From Cucumis sativus (Eukaryota; Streptophyta; Magnoliopsida; Cucurbitales; Cucurbitaceae), in assembly GCF_000004075.3 (NCBI RefSeq), contig NC_026657.2, forward strand, positions 39,542,732 through 39,606,731: a DNA stretch of 64,000 bases, given 5' to 3'. Below are positions 41,201-53,950 of this stretch, in pieces. The notes under the pieces were generated by a model that searched no databases, was not told the origin of the DNA, and saw nothing but the letters and a program-made list of their open reading frames with translations. Position 1 is the stretch's first letter; each line of letters opens with the position of its first letter. The position numbers and the translations under genes were made by a program.

Positions 41201-43228
41201 ATGGTATGTGAAGAAATCACTGCCGTTAATTTTGATTTATAGTGTTTGTTCTGTTTGGTTTGGTGCTCTCTTTGTATTTGCTCTGATGATATTTAATTAA
41301 GCTAAGAAACATATGCTTGAATTCTTGCTTTTACGGATTGCATATGGCTCCACTATGGAATCAATGGATAGAAGCCAGACGGGATAAGTTAAACAGTATC
41401 TTCGAGTTTTAATTTTCCCAACCCTTCAAGCAGACAATCTCCTCCTTTAGAGGTTTGATTAAAAAATAATCTTTCTTTTGTCTAGCTCTCTCTTGGCTGT
41501 GAATCGTAGTTGGTCCTTTGGGAACAAGAAACAGAAGTTGCAGGAGAAAAATGAAAACATAGAGGATTGATTAAAAGTGTAGGAGTGGCCTAGTATGTTG
41601 TATTCTGATATCTGGTCCTCTGTTCTATTTTGTTATGATACTCGTTTCTTATCATAAACGAGCTCTAGAAAGGGAAAACGACAAATACATTCATGCTCTA
41701 TGAAGTAGGAATTGGGAAGTTATGATACGCACTGATTGGATGTTTATGTAGCCATTTAAAGTCACTACCAGTGTAGTTACGTAGTAGCTGCTATTGAAAA
41801 AGAATCACTTTTGGTTCACTGCAACGCTATATTGATTAATAGGAATAGTTATTTGTAAATGATCGGAATGTTTCAGTATAATATATCAAATAACTTGTCT
41901 CTAATTTTGTCTGCTCCTCACGACAAGCAGGCTGCTGTTAAGTTTAATTAGAGAAAATTTCCTCTCGGTATTTGATTGTAAATTGTAATGGATTTAAAGG
42001 TTGAATGTTGCTAGTTGCTACCCATAAGGAGATGATTTTAGTATGAAACTGTATTTCATTCAGATTATGAAGGGGAAAAATAGAACATAAAAGAATGGAA
42101 ACTCTAGGTGTGTGTTTGAAATGCATTTTCAAGTGTTTAATTTTTTTTTTAAATGACTTAATTTTTACATTTAGAGTGTTCGTATTTTAAAGAGTTTTTC
42201 TAATCAAAAGAGTTCAAATAAAAAAAAAAGTTTTTTGAAAAACACTTTTTCTCACGTCAATCCAAATATGTCAAACATTGGTTTTAGATGAAGCTGTATT
42301 TATGTGGTTTTTGCTGGTTGATTTATCCATTTCAATTTTTCTGGGGTTTTGATGGCATTCCACTAATATTATGCAGGTATGATGTTGCCATGTTCCTTAC
42401 ACATAGATTTCTTAGTTCTGGCGAAGCTGTGAGTCTTCAAACCATGACACTCTTTTCCGTCTTGTATTATGATTTATCAGGCCTTCCATTTTTTCACAGA
42501 GTACATCAATTTGTTGAACCAAGTGGCTCATTGTTCACCAGGAATGAGCACTTTCCCGAAAAATACACTTAAAGCTATACTTGCATGTGATACGATTATC
42601 CAAGTATAATTGCATGCTAGTTTTCATCTGCGAATAGGACGTATATTTGTCTAATTGGTTTTGCCGATTCATTAAAGGAAGTTCGTGTCAGATTTGTCGG
42701 ATTTGGAGCTGAAGAAGATGAATGGGTCAACATTAAACAGGCAGTACGAGAACGCTCTGTCCCTCTAGAACACACAGAGTGTCAGAAGGTGAAGACTGGA
42801 GACCTGGTACTCTGCTTCCAGGTGATTCACGCCTAACCGTTGGACGACTTTTAGATTTTTCTTTTCTCTTTAGTTCACTTCATATTAATGTTAAAATTTG
42901 TAGGAGAGGAGAGATCAGGCAATCTACTACGATGCTCATATTGTAGAAGTCCAGAGGAGAATGCATGATATTAGGGGCTGTAGGTGTCTTTTCTTGGTTC
43001 GTTATGATCATGATAACACTGAGGCAAGTCATTTTTCTTATACTTTATCAACCCCTTGAAAGGAGTTCTCAATATTCACGATTGACCTTACTTGAATAGG
43101 ATTTAATAGATTGAAACGGTCCTTGAATTCTAAGTTCTTCAATATTCAATACTGACATCTACTTGTTCAATTATCAGGAAAATGTTCGGTTGAGAAGATT
43201 ATGTCGCAGACTGACACATCAAATCTAG
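38270..43228 (+). CDS. SHH1: SAWADEE-homeodomain protein (SHH1/DTF1-like)
   Basis: Nine exons join in frame: 38270-38326, 38567-38652, 38760-38805, 39911-40028, 41140-41203, 42377-42428, 42678-42821, 42904-43023 and 43178-43228, giving 245 residues. Residues of about 8-73 form a divergent homeodomain ([20 protein letters not shown], later [19 protein letters not shown]). Residues of about 113-240 form a SAWADEE domain: [63 protein letters not shown] and [10 protein letters not shown]. Cys187, His210, Cys215 and Cys217 are candidate zinc ligands. Family members read unmethylated H3K4 and methylated H3K9 and recruit RNA polymerase IV for siRNA-directed DNA methylation. The last intron starts with GC (GAG|gcaagt), a rare but accepted donor. 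SHH1 rather than SHH2 is inferred from the IKWTEV block. Confidence 0.85.
42109..42290. mobile_element. Possible MITE in SHH1-like intron
   Basis: An AT-rich block is bounded by 'gtgtgtttgaaatgcatttt' and, at the right, 'cgtcaatccaaatatg'. This resembles the ends of the element at 50911-51159 (gtgtgtttggatta / taatccaaacgcac). The ends are imperfect, so this is tentative. Confidence 0.35.
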
Positions 43229-46200
43229 TCTTTGGTCTTTGATATCAATTCATCAACCTCTCTCGGTGGTCATTCCCCATATCTAAGCTGAAGACATGAA
43301 TGGTTTGCCTCAGAAAGCACGCAATAGCTAAAGCTAGTTTTGTATGGTCGAGGAAATGTTGTGTAAAATTTCATAATAGAATGTGGTTTCATGTTTTCAT
43401 CTTATTGTTTATGTGTTCGAAGAAAAAACCTTGGGAACAAGAATGGGACACCCACATGTAATTGTTGCATATTCTGTGTCTTTGCTAATCGGGCAATTAC
43501 GAGTTCAAAGTTTAATTAGCCTTCCATATCTCTCTGCTCATCTCTTGTGAATTTGATCCTAACATTTTAAATATGCTAAATCTAGGTGTGAGCATGATAG
43601 GCCAAAAAATCGAGCTGTTCAATCAAACTGAAGTAGCTTGGTTGAAGAAGGAAAGGCGTTGGTCAAATGTCAAGTTGAGCGATTTTTGAAGTATTTAAAC
43701 ATTTAGTAAGTGAATCACGGTGGCGGTTTAGTAAGAAAATCAACTTCAACCAACCAACTTATGTTCAGTCCCAAGTAAATCATTTCATCAGCTAGTATTT
43801 ATAAATTTAAAATATGTGAACTCTTACTCTTATCATTCTAATTAGATTTTTTTAAAAACTAAATAAAATTCTAACCTTGTGGTGAGATTTTTTTTAATTA
43901 TTATTTTGAAATATGAATATTGAAAATAAATTGAACAGAACAATTTTTCTTTTTAAAAAATAATTATTAAGGTTTTTTTAAAGTTTTAAGTTAATAAAAC
44001 CAAGAGTTGGAAAATGTAAGATTAAATCAATGAAATTGTATAGTTTGAGGGTCACCATTATGTTTAAACCTAATTATTATAGTTATCTTAATATTGGAAC
44101 AATTAGAAAATGTATTAATATATCTATTAGACATCAGCCCATAACTTGTAATTGATAAAAATCTTTAATAATACTTTAATACTTGATTAGGTTCATCCTA
44201 AACTATGACAAATTCATATAATAAATTTTGATCAGTGATGGGTTAGGCCACAGCTTGTATAGCACCTGCTCATCTCAATTTGGTTGACACAATCAAACAC
44301 TCACATCAACCTCCAAACTTACACTAAAAGAAATTCATTGCCAGCAAAAGGATTTAGCACAAATAAAGGGAGGCTCGAGGAAAACCTTCCAAAGTAAAGT
44401 AACGAAATAGTTTAGTTTTAATTTGAAGGGACAAGGGTGTTGAGTTGAATTAATGATAAAGTGAAAAGGTAGCGGGAGGAAGAAAGTGCATTTTGTTGGT
44501 GTGTTATTATTAAATATCTTAATTTTTAAGGGAGAATTCAGCTTGAGAGCCCATAGTTTTTGTAGGATACCGTCCACTTTTCTATAGGGTATTAACCGAA
44601 ATCAATGACCAATCCAAAAACTTTTTTCACAAAATAATCTAAATAAAACTCGAACAATATCTAGAGAAGAAGATTGGAAGATAGTTTTATCATTGAACAA
44701 GTTAATAATAATAATATTTCATCAAGTTGAGAAGGACTCGAGGTCCTCTAGGTCGATCTATACTAAATTTGTCGGTAATAAAAATAAAATGGACACAGAA
44801 ATATGTATTTTTTATTTTCTTTTCATTTTTGTTGCTTAAGGGGAAGTTAAAAAGTGTACCAATATATATCACTTCTTCAACTGCATGTCTTATTGCATTT
44901 ATGTCATTTAAAAAGTTCTTTTTTTTCTCTCTTTCTTCTGGAAATCCTCTCTTATAAACCACAATTAATAGGGTGTTTTGGGTTAGATACTGTTCAAATA
45001 TCTGATTTTCTGTTGATTTTTCCATGTGGGTTTATTAACTTTTTCTTTATGTGTCTTTAATGTTTAATTTTCTTAACAAATTGAATAATTGTTTTAAATA
45101 ATGAAAATATTTTTATATATAATAAAATATCATAATTTATCGATAAATGATGTTATATATTAGCACATAAACTATTATGGCACTCCTTGTTTGAGCTTTC
45201 TTTAAACCAATACCGAACGAAGCACTCCTTGTTTCTAACCGACCAACCTAAACACGATTTAATTATAGTAAGCAGTTCTAATATCTAAGACTGGAAAAGA
45301 AGAAAAAGAAAAAGAAAAAGAAAAAGTATTTCTTTTGGTTAAGAGAATAGAAAATTAGGAAAAAGAAATTAAAAGTTATATGTTACGTAAGAGAAGGTGA
45401 TGGCTAAAGGTGAGGGATTCATATTTAACTAAGGAAGGGTTTTTGGGAATTAAGAAACAAAAAGTGCAAAAAAAAATAAAAGCAAAGATGCAAAGCCCGT
45501 GAAGAAGAAGAAGAGATAACATAAATATATATATGTTCAAATTTTTTAAAACCTCCTCAAATATATTAATATTTTGATTCTAATAGCTATATTTACAACG
45601 TTTAATTTTATATATTTTTTTTTCGTGAAAATATCTTTATTGGTCCTTTTAGCTTCCATTTCGTTTTAGATTTTAGATAATACACATTTTAATACTTATA
45701 TATTTGAATTTTATAATTTCAATTTTTGTTAGGTAGGTTTTAAGATTTACATATTTTTAATCTTATTTTTGACTAAATACTTTTTTGGCCTCGGTAGATC
45801 AGTTCATTTATATAAACTAATAGAATTATAATTAATTTAGCTTTATTATTTTTTATTGCCAAATAATAAGAGTATTTATTTGTGAAAAATTAAAGATAAA
45901 AACACAAACCAAATTGCAACAAAGCTCAAATATCCAAAGAAAAAGTCATATTGCCAACCTAATTTATTCAAGACTTCAAAATTAAAAGTACCCAAAATAT
46001 AGGGAAACAAATAGTTATAAAGTTTTCTAATTTAATATTTAGCCGAAAGAATAATTGGTCGTTATTATTAGTATGATAAATATCAATTTAAACCTCCAAA
46101 TTTTAGACTTGTATCAATTTAAAATCTCAAACTTTCCAAAACATATCAATTTAATCCAAGCATGCAATTTTTAAATACAATATTAATCTTAACAATAGAG

Positions 46201-49157
46201 GAAGATTCTCAGTTCATTTATAACAATTAATAAGCTTTGTAGAAGAATTAAAACAAATGATTTGACGATATTTTTCAAATTAAATAGGAAGAAAGATGCA
46301 AATTAATACTAAGTATAAATTGATAGGATTTTGAAAGTAGAGAAAATAATTTAGAGTTCATAATTAATATATATGATTTGTGTGGGCGTAGAAAGTACAT
46401 TAGAATGCATGGCAATGGCAAATATGGAGTGTTCACGGAGTCCCTGTTCAACTTAAAAATCTAAGTCCATCTTGCTGTTCTCATCTCTCTATCTTCTCAA
46501 GCCCTCTTCTTTCTTTTCTTTTCCTTCTGTGAACAAATGCATCTAATAGTAATCCAAACCCACTTTTTGCTTAATTAATTGTTTCACTTCCCTCCTCATT
46601 TTAAAACTATATTAACGGTTTAGTAAATGTTCATATTCGCCTTTCTATATCTTTAACATACCACTTCCGATTTAATCGGTTTTTGTTCGTGGACGTGATT
46701 TTTCGATCTATATATATAATCATTTGAGATGGTATTTGGAGAAAATTATGTGTTCAAGCATCTTAATGTTATATTTCCTCTCAAATTAATATTTATTTTT
46801 TACTTATGGGTCAAGGTCATATAACTCTTTAAATGGATATATCCGATTCAATAAAATGAATTTTTTTAGTCATTGGAAATTTGTTTAATTTAGATTAAAA
46901 TTAGTAAGATAAAGGGATCTAGAAGAAATTTGAACAAAAAGTAATTCAAAATGGAATCTAAAACTGATCTTATCATTTAATTGGTCAAATTTGTCAATCT
47001 TTCTTCCTTTCATTTTCTGGTGCACGAGTGAACACAATCACTTGAATTAATTCCTTCTACATCACAACAAATAAAATAAACCACCAAAACTCATTTTTAT
47101 GAAACTATTATTTCAACTAAATTAGTTTGATTAATTGGACATGTGGAGGAGATTTAAAATATGCTTAATATATCTCAAAAAAAAAAAAGAAAAAAAAAAC
47201 ATTGAATATATATCACAATTTGAATAGCTTGGGTTATATAATATATAGGCTCGTGAATCCCCTCACGAGGACCTATTTGATTAAATACTTTGGAATATAA
47301 TATATATTCATTATTATTGAAGAGTATATTAAATTGAAATTTGCGAGTAACAAACACTGGAAATAAATTAATAAAGAGAAACTGATATGGTCCCAAAGCT
47401 ATGTTCATTAATATCCAAATTGCAATCCAAATTCATTGCCTAATCCGATTGATGCTAGTGGTGCAATTTGATCATTAATTGCATTAAAAGAAAAGAAATC
47501 CTAAATAATGTAGATTTTAATTAGTATCACCATCAACCCACACTCCCATGTGTGTATATATATATGTGTGTGTGTGTGTATGGAAACTTTAACACAAGGT
47601 TTCCATAAATTTCCCTTTTGTTTTTCATTTGACATTCAAAAAGGGTTCTTAGTATATATATATATATATATATTCATATTCATATATTTCAAAGTACAAA
47701 GGGTTCCTGATGTTAGCTCAATCATTTACACAAGGAAGAGAAGATTCAGCCTTTTCACTCATGCAGGTATTATAAAATTTCAAATTCATACTATCATTTC
47801 TCATTTAATATAATTCTTGTGATCACTGCACATAAAAAAAAGTTAAAGATATCTTCCGGTGCAAATAATCGCAAGGAGATATATGAAAACATGAAAACGA
47901 ATGTTAAGAGTTAAACTCGAACGCGTGCAACATTATAGTTGAGGCCGGAAAACTCGTCGAGAGAGAATGATTTTTAACTCATATATACTGTCCTTAGTAC
48001 TGGTAATAAGATTGTTATATTCACATCCTCTAGTTTTTTAGTTTTTAGAAGATTATTATTGTTGCTATCAAAACTCAAATTCTTGAGATGAATTATTTTA
48101 TGCTTTTACAAATATCAAGATATATGACTTTCAAATTTAATTATTCTTTTAAAAAAAGTTAAGTTAATTAAACAATTAGTGTATTAATTCTAGGGTTTGG
48201 CTGTAATAATAATGTAAGGGGCAAATCCTGATCATCCCATTTCTCCCATTTAGTTTCTTATTGAAAAAAAAAAAGTATAACATATTTCTACCAACATCAC
48301 CATATTACAAACATGTCCATAACCTAAAAAGAGTGAATACAATTTTATGGAGTTAAACAACTGTTGAGAGATGAGATCGATCGAGATTATATCAACTACA
48401 ACTTAGCTAAGCTCTCTCAATTTGATGATGAAATCAATTAACTAATTACACAATAATTAACCAAAGTAAAAAACATTTGGTGTAAATTTGGTCATGTATT
48501 CCATATGATATTTGGCAGAGAAGGTCAGGAAAGAGTTAGGGCTAGCTAGAGGTGCAGTCTGATCAGTTATTGATTGTTAAATTCAGAAGGCCTATTGATT
48601 TGGTTAGAAGGGGTGCCTTAAGTTCCATGTCAGGACTAAGGACACCTCTATTTATCTTTTTCTTTATATTAAAGAAAAACGCCCGTAAGACTTATAATTA
48701 TATCGACGAGTTGATGTATAATGATGATTTTCATATTTTCGTGATAAAGAGTTGATTCATTTATAAAATTTAGGAGCTTATAAACTAACCTTCATCTTTA
48801 GCTCTAGCTTTGCTTCTGGTATTCATCCTGTGTGTAACTTAATCTTTTTTATCTCTTTGTGGTGATGAATGTATTCGACTTGGGGTTGGATGAGCGTAAT
48901 TTGGATGTGTTATATTTAGGTTTAGATGTCTAAGTGCGCCCTCTTAATTCCTCTTTACTCATTTGATACGTACTTGTAAATTATTGATACCTACTTCCTT
49001 GTTATATATCTTTTTGTACTTCTAATGAATATTGTGTACTACTTGTTTTTTTATCCTAAAACGAATCTAAATTTTAAAAAAATTGCAAATCACAAAGCTC
49101 CATAAGATCATAAAAATCCAATAGTTTCTTCGAGAAAAAACAACAACTAATATATAG
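43229..49157. other. 5.9 kb intergenic region, no confident gene
   Basis: This is AT-rich sequence with only short reading frames. It contains a (AAAAAG)n-like tract near 45296-45326, a 'tatcaatttaaa' type repeat at about 46080-46170, GT/TA microsatellites at 47551-47580 and 47654-47672, and a possible untranslated first exon for the DUF1677 gene ending at 'ctcatgcag|gtatta' near 47766. Confidence 0.55.
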
Positions 49158-49712
49158 ATGTATGTTGGTTTAATTAAACAGAAGACTAAGGAACAAAGGG
49201 TCGTGACGATTCGAAAAGCAGTATCATCAGATTTAAGCAAGGAGATTGAAAATTACAAAGTAAGAATCAAGAACAACAACAGTTATGAAGTAGAAGAAAT
49301 GAAGAACAGATCATCATTAGTAGTTGAAGAAGAAGAAGAAGAAGAAGAATTGGTAGAAGCAAAATGCAGTTGCTGTGGAATAAAAGAAGAGTGCACAAAA
49401 TCCTACATTTTAGAGGTCCAGAAATCCTTCTCAGGGAATAAATGGGTTTGTGGGCTTTGCTCTGAAGCTGTTAAAGAAAGAGTATTGAAATTTCCAAACA
49501 CAACCATTGATAAAGCTTTGGAGCTTCATAAACAATTTTGTGATAGTTTTAATACTACCACAAGGTTAAACCCTAAACTTTCTTTAACCACTTCCATGAG
49601 AAAGATTGCTAGAAAAAGTTTTGAGAATCGAACCCATAATACTAATTATCATAATCATAATAAGCTTTCTCGAAGTGTTAGTTGTGATCCAAGAATTGGT
49701 CTCCAAGATTGA
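49158..49712 (+). CDS. DUF1677 family protein
   Basis: The frame encodes 184 residues and contains the plant-only DUF1677 block: CSCCGIKEECTKSYI (about 70-84), then an intervening stretch and KWVCGLCSEAVKERVL (about 95-110). The paired CxCC and CxxC cysteines suggest metal binding. Residues 55-64 are an acidic run of glutamates from a GAA repeat, and the C-terminus is basic and rich in Asn and His. The function of the family is unknown to me. The start is uncertain: 'ttaattaaacag' at 49171-49182 would be a good splice acceptor, and joining it to the donor near 47766 would give a start reading MQKTKEQRVV instead of MYVGLIKQKTKEQ. The domain itself is unaffected by the choice. Confidence 0.85.
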   Translation: MYVGLIKQKTKEQRVVTIRKAVSSDLSKEIENYKVRIKNNNSYEVEEMKNRSSLVVEEEEEEEELVEAKCSCCGIKEECTKSYILEVQKSFSGNKWVCGLCSEAVKERVLKFPNTTIDKALELHKQFCDSFNTTTRLNPKLSLTTSMRKIARKSFENRTHNTNYHNHNKLSRSVSCDPRIGLQD

Positions 49713-50910
49713 CTAATTTAATTTGTTATTATTATTAATCATTGGTAATTAAAAACTAGTTCTCTGTGTTTTGTATTTAAGTATGTGTTTAGTTAATTAG
49801 ATCTTTGGACTAGTTTAAACAATTGTATTGTTTGTGTATATATATATATATATATATGTAAATGTATATTTTGGTTTTAATAAATAGACATGAGGATAAA
49901 AAATCTTCATATGATTCTAAGATATTTTTTTTGTTTGATTTAATTAGATTAAATATTATAAATTTGATCTCGATCCTTTGAAAATAGTTTTTTAGAAGAC
50001 AATAATAATCGAAATTCTCAGAAATTAGATGATCTTGAAAATAATTAGAATTTTAATCTCTTTAGTTTTAAACATTTGAAACACGACATGTTAAAACTCT
50101 TATAAAATATTAATTTTAGAACTCGTATGCAAACAAGTCATGCACGATCGTGACAGAATTAAAATGGGTTGGAGAGAATGAAACCTCACCATGCACTAAT
50201 TGTTTGATAACTTCTTGACGAAAAATTAAGTGAAAATGCAAATAATTTATGCTTCCCTTCATGCTTTGCCTAATTTTAATTGAATAACATGCTTTAGCAG
50301 TTCATACTTTAAATCAACAATACTAATGGATTAAATTAGAATGTGTATTTTAAACCATTTTTATATAAAAAAAGTTTAAATAAAAATACTTTATAAAACT
50401 AAAATTTACAAAATTATTCAATCTATGACAAAATTTCTCATAATGGTCTAATGAAATCTTAACTTTTGCATTTAGTTAATCCATACATTTAATATATATA
50501 TATATAAAGTCCATATTTTTCAATAAGTCTAATAATTTTAAAAGAAAAACAAGTTTTTAAAATATAAAATATTTAAGTGGAAGGGTGTATATATATAATC
50601 TTAATTATTTTTTAACAAAATAAAAATAGAAAACTAAATGATTATCAAAGGGTTTCGTTTTCAAATTTTATACGTGAAAGTAGATGTTTTTGCTTTTACA
50701 ATTTGTCAATTTGGCTAAGTTGTTTTTTCTAATAATAATAATTATTATTAATTAATGAAAAAGATACCCGAGTGTGAGTTAAGAGTTGACTAAGAATTCA
50801 ACTCTCATAGTTTTAAACGATAAAAAAAAATATGTTTTTAATTTCAAAAATAAAAATAAAAACGTTGTTGTTATTAAACAAAACTAAATGATTATCAAAC
50901 GCGACTAAAT

Positions 50911-51159
50911 GTGTGTTTGGATTACCTTTTAAAACATTTAAATTTTAAAAAAAATTATTTAAAAAATTGAAACGTTGGGTAACTTCTCAAAATGCATTTT
51001 TCTAAAAATAAGATCGAAAGATAATCAATTTTAAAGAAAACACTTACAACCAAATTCTGAGAAAATAATTTTTTAAATACAATCATACGTAATACAAATT
51101 TATTTTTAAAAAAACGTATTATTCAAAAATAATTTTTAACACAGATAATCCAAACGCAC
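50911..51159. mobile_element. MITE with GTGTGTTTGGATTA ends
   Basis: The left end gtgtgtttggatta (50911-50924) is complementary with one mismatch to the right end taatccaaacgcac (51146-51159). The 249-base interior is AT-rich and non-coding. Size and ends fit a miniature inverted-repeat transposable element. I could not define a target duplication. Confidence 0.6.
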
Positions 51160-53789
51160 TCTTCATCGTAACAACGAGCAAAAAACTTATAAGAGTGTAA
51201 ACATATGAGACAAAAAAGAAACCCTTTGTCATCCCTTCCAAAGGCAATAATGGTGAGTTAGTTTATATGTTGTAGAACCGTAGGCAGGTTTCTGATGAAA
51301 GTTAATGGGGCTGGATATGGGCTTTCTGATGGATTTATTAATAAAAGCCCACTAAAAGAATGGGCCTAAGTGACTAAGGGTGGTCCAATGGCCACTATAA
51401 GCTATAAAAAAAAAAGCACTTGATAGATTCAAGTTTGAATAGAGATAGTAATAATAATAATTGCAAAAGGGTCCCCAACAAAGTTAATGCGAATCCCAAA
51501 GTCCTCTTTTTTGTATCACTTTAACCAAAGTTACTCCCAATTGGTTTCCAATTCCCATTTACCTTGTGAGTTCCACACGTGCAATGCAACAAAAATAAAA
51601 AGCACTTTTAGAGGTAAGAAAATGAAAAATTTTAAACAATAAAAAATTATATTATTGATAGTGATTGATATGCTATAGTGACAAAAACTAACAGTGATAT
51701 AATCTAAAATTTTGCTATAGCTGATAAATATTTTATTTTATTTTATTATTTTTAAAAATGTTCATAAGAAAATTATATATTCAAGACGCCTTTATAGATA
51801 ATAGTCCATAATATCCTTGGACTTGGACTCGAACTCGGACTTGGATTTGGACATATATGCCTGTTGATCTTACAAAAGAAAATTTATTTGCATGTGAAAT
51901 GGTGGGCATATTCACCATGATATTGACGTTATATTTTCTATTTCGTCTGCAATTGCGTTTTATATTTATATTTCTTTGTTTGTTCTCATTGAATATAATG
52001 GGTTGGAAGTTATTAATCTTCGATATAGAGAAATAAGTTGTCATTTTTAGTTGAAATTGAAGTTTTTCACTTAAAACATTGTCTTTATTTACGTTGAAAA
52101 TTCTGTTTTTAGAGAAGAGAACAAATCTGCTTATGTTATTGCAGTTTTGATGACATCTTCTTATTTGTTTATCTTCTTCTTGCTTTTAATGAGGTCTGAA
52201 GTCACGAGTTAGAATTGATTGTTCCGTATCATCACTTTTAATCTTTAAACTTTTATTTTTATATATATTAGCTTTATAGTTATCCATTGACACATTAGGT
52301 CGTAGATTTGGGAATATTAGCCTAAATTGAAAAGATTATAATATTGCATTAGTTTAATTTCTAATATTATCATATAGTTTAGAGTGGAAAAAGCCACTAG
52401 TTAATGTCTCTTTTCCTTATATAGTTTTTATTTCAATTTATATAATCAATTATTGTACTTTGCCGCACCAATGAGTTTATAATTCATTGCACTATATCAA
52501 TAAAATCCCAATATGTATACATATACCACAATATATATGACTAGATTTGCACTATAAATAACAAATAATGGTTTTCCTCATATGATTAGTTTTCCAAAGA
52601 AATTAAATTAATCGTATAATTTATCACTAATTAATTACATTATTATAGCTAAGTTCGTAAAAAGAAAATTTGACTTGGATTTATCTATTTCAATGATTAT
52701 ATCGTCATGCATGTTACTAGAAGAGTTTAATGTGTGACATGTGACACATGCCCATTTCAATAAATATAATGCGTTTATCAAGAGTTAGTGACAAATAATC
52801 TTGGTAGGGTCTAAAGTGACCGACATTGATATATATAGAACTGTGCAATACTAAAATAAAAAATGGCATGGCTTGTAAAAGGAGAGGGGAAGAAGAAAAA
52901 GGAAATATCATGCAAAGAAGTGCATAAAACCAAAGTTGTTGTCATCTTTTGTTTAATTAATTTAAAACCAAAGTGATTATGATAATCTCCATTATTAATT
53001 GTTATTGTTTATATGGTAAGTTAAAGTGTGTTTAATGGATGATTAACTTAGTTTAATTAATATATTATATATGAAATGGGAGCACTAATTTAGGAACATA
53101 TGAAGCCCTAAACGAGAGAGAGGGGGAGACCCTTAATCAAGGGATTTGGGTTTGCTTAATTAGCCTCACATCATGCTTACGCCATACATCACTCTCTTAA
53201 TTATATTATATACATATACAATTTTCACATTTGTATCAATTTAAATTCTTAATTTTGAGAATGATTAAACCTCAAATTCTCGTAAATACATTAATTTAAG
53301 CTATGAAATTTTTTGTATATGTATAAATTTAATTAATCCATCCATGTTCTTGAGTGTTCCTAAGTAGAACATAATTTGGTTTGAATTGGTATATTTATAC
53401 AAATTCAAAGTCTAAAATTGATATGCTTGTTATAGTTTAGAGTTTAAATTGATAAGATTATTGATTTGGGGTGGGGTTTACACCGATTCAATTGTGATTG
53501 TTACAATTATTACTTTAAGGTTTAAATTGATACAAACCTCAAAGTTCACAGATATAAATTAAAATTTATCTAAAAAATAGCAATTACTAATGATATTTAG
53601 CCAAAAATAAAATAGGATAAAGTGGACTTAATTAGTTCTCTAATGATAATTAATATGACTTTTTCTTTCCACTCTCGTAATTTTTATAAAAGAAAAAAAA
53701 ATATTTACGTGTCCATATCTATTTTCGAATTTAGTAATGGATAAATATAACTGATGACGATTTGAGGAATAATAATTAACGATATAACA

Positions 53790-53950
53790 ATATTTTAAAA
53801 AAATTGCAAATATAGCAAAACTGATAGACTCGTATGATCTATCATTGATAGACCAATATTTACGACATAGTCTAGGTGATAGACTTGTATCGTTGATAGA
53901 ATTTGACAAATTTAGCTATATTTGTAAATTTTTTAAAAAGTTGCTATATA
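53790..53950. repeat. Dispersed 'tgataga' repeat, copy C
   Basis: This copy contains 'gatctatcattgatagac', 'ataga' half-palindromes and flanking 'gcaaatatagcaaaa' / 'tagctatatttgtaaat', which are complementary to each other. It can fold into a long hairpin, which supports a MITE-like origin for the family. Confidence 0.65.
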
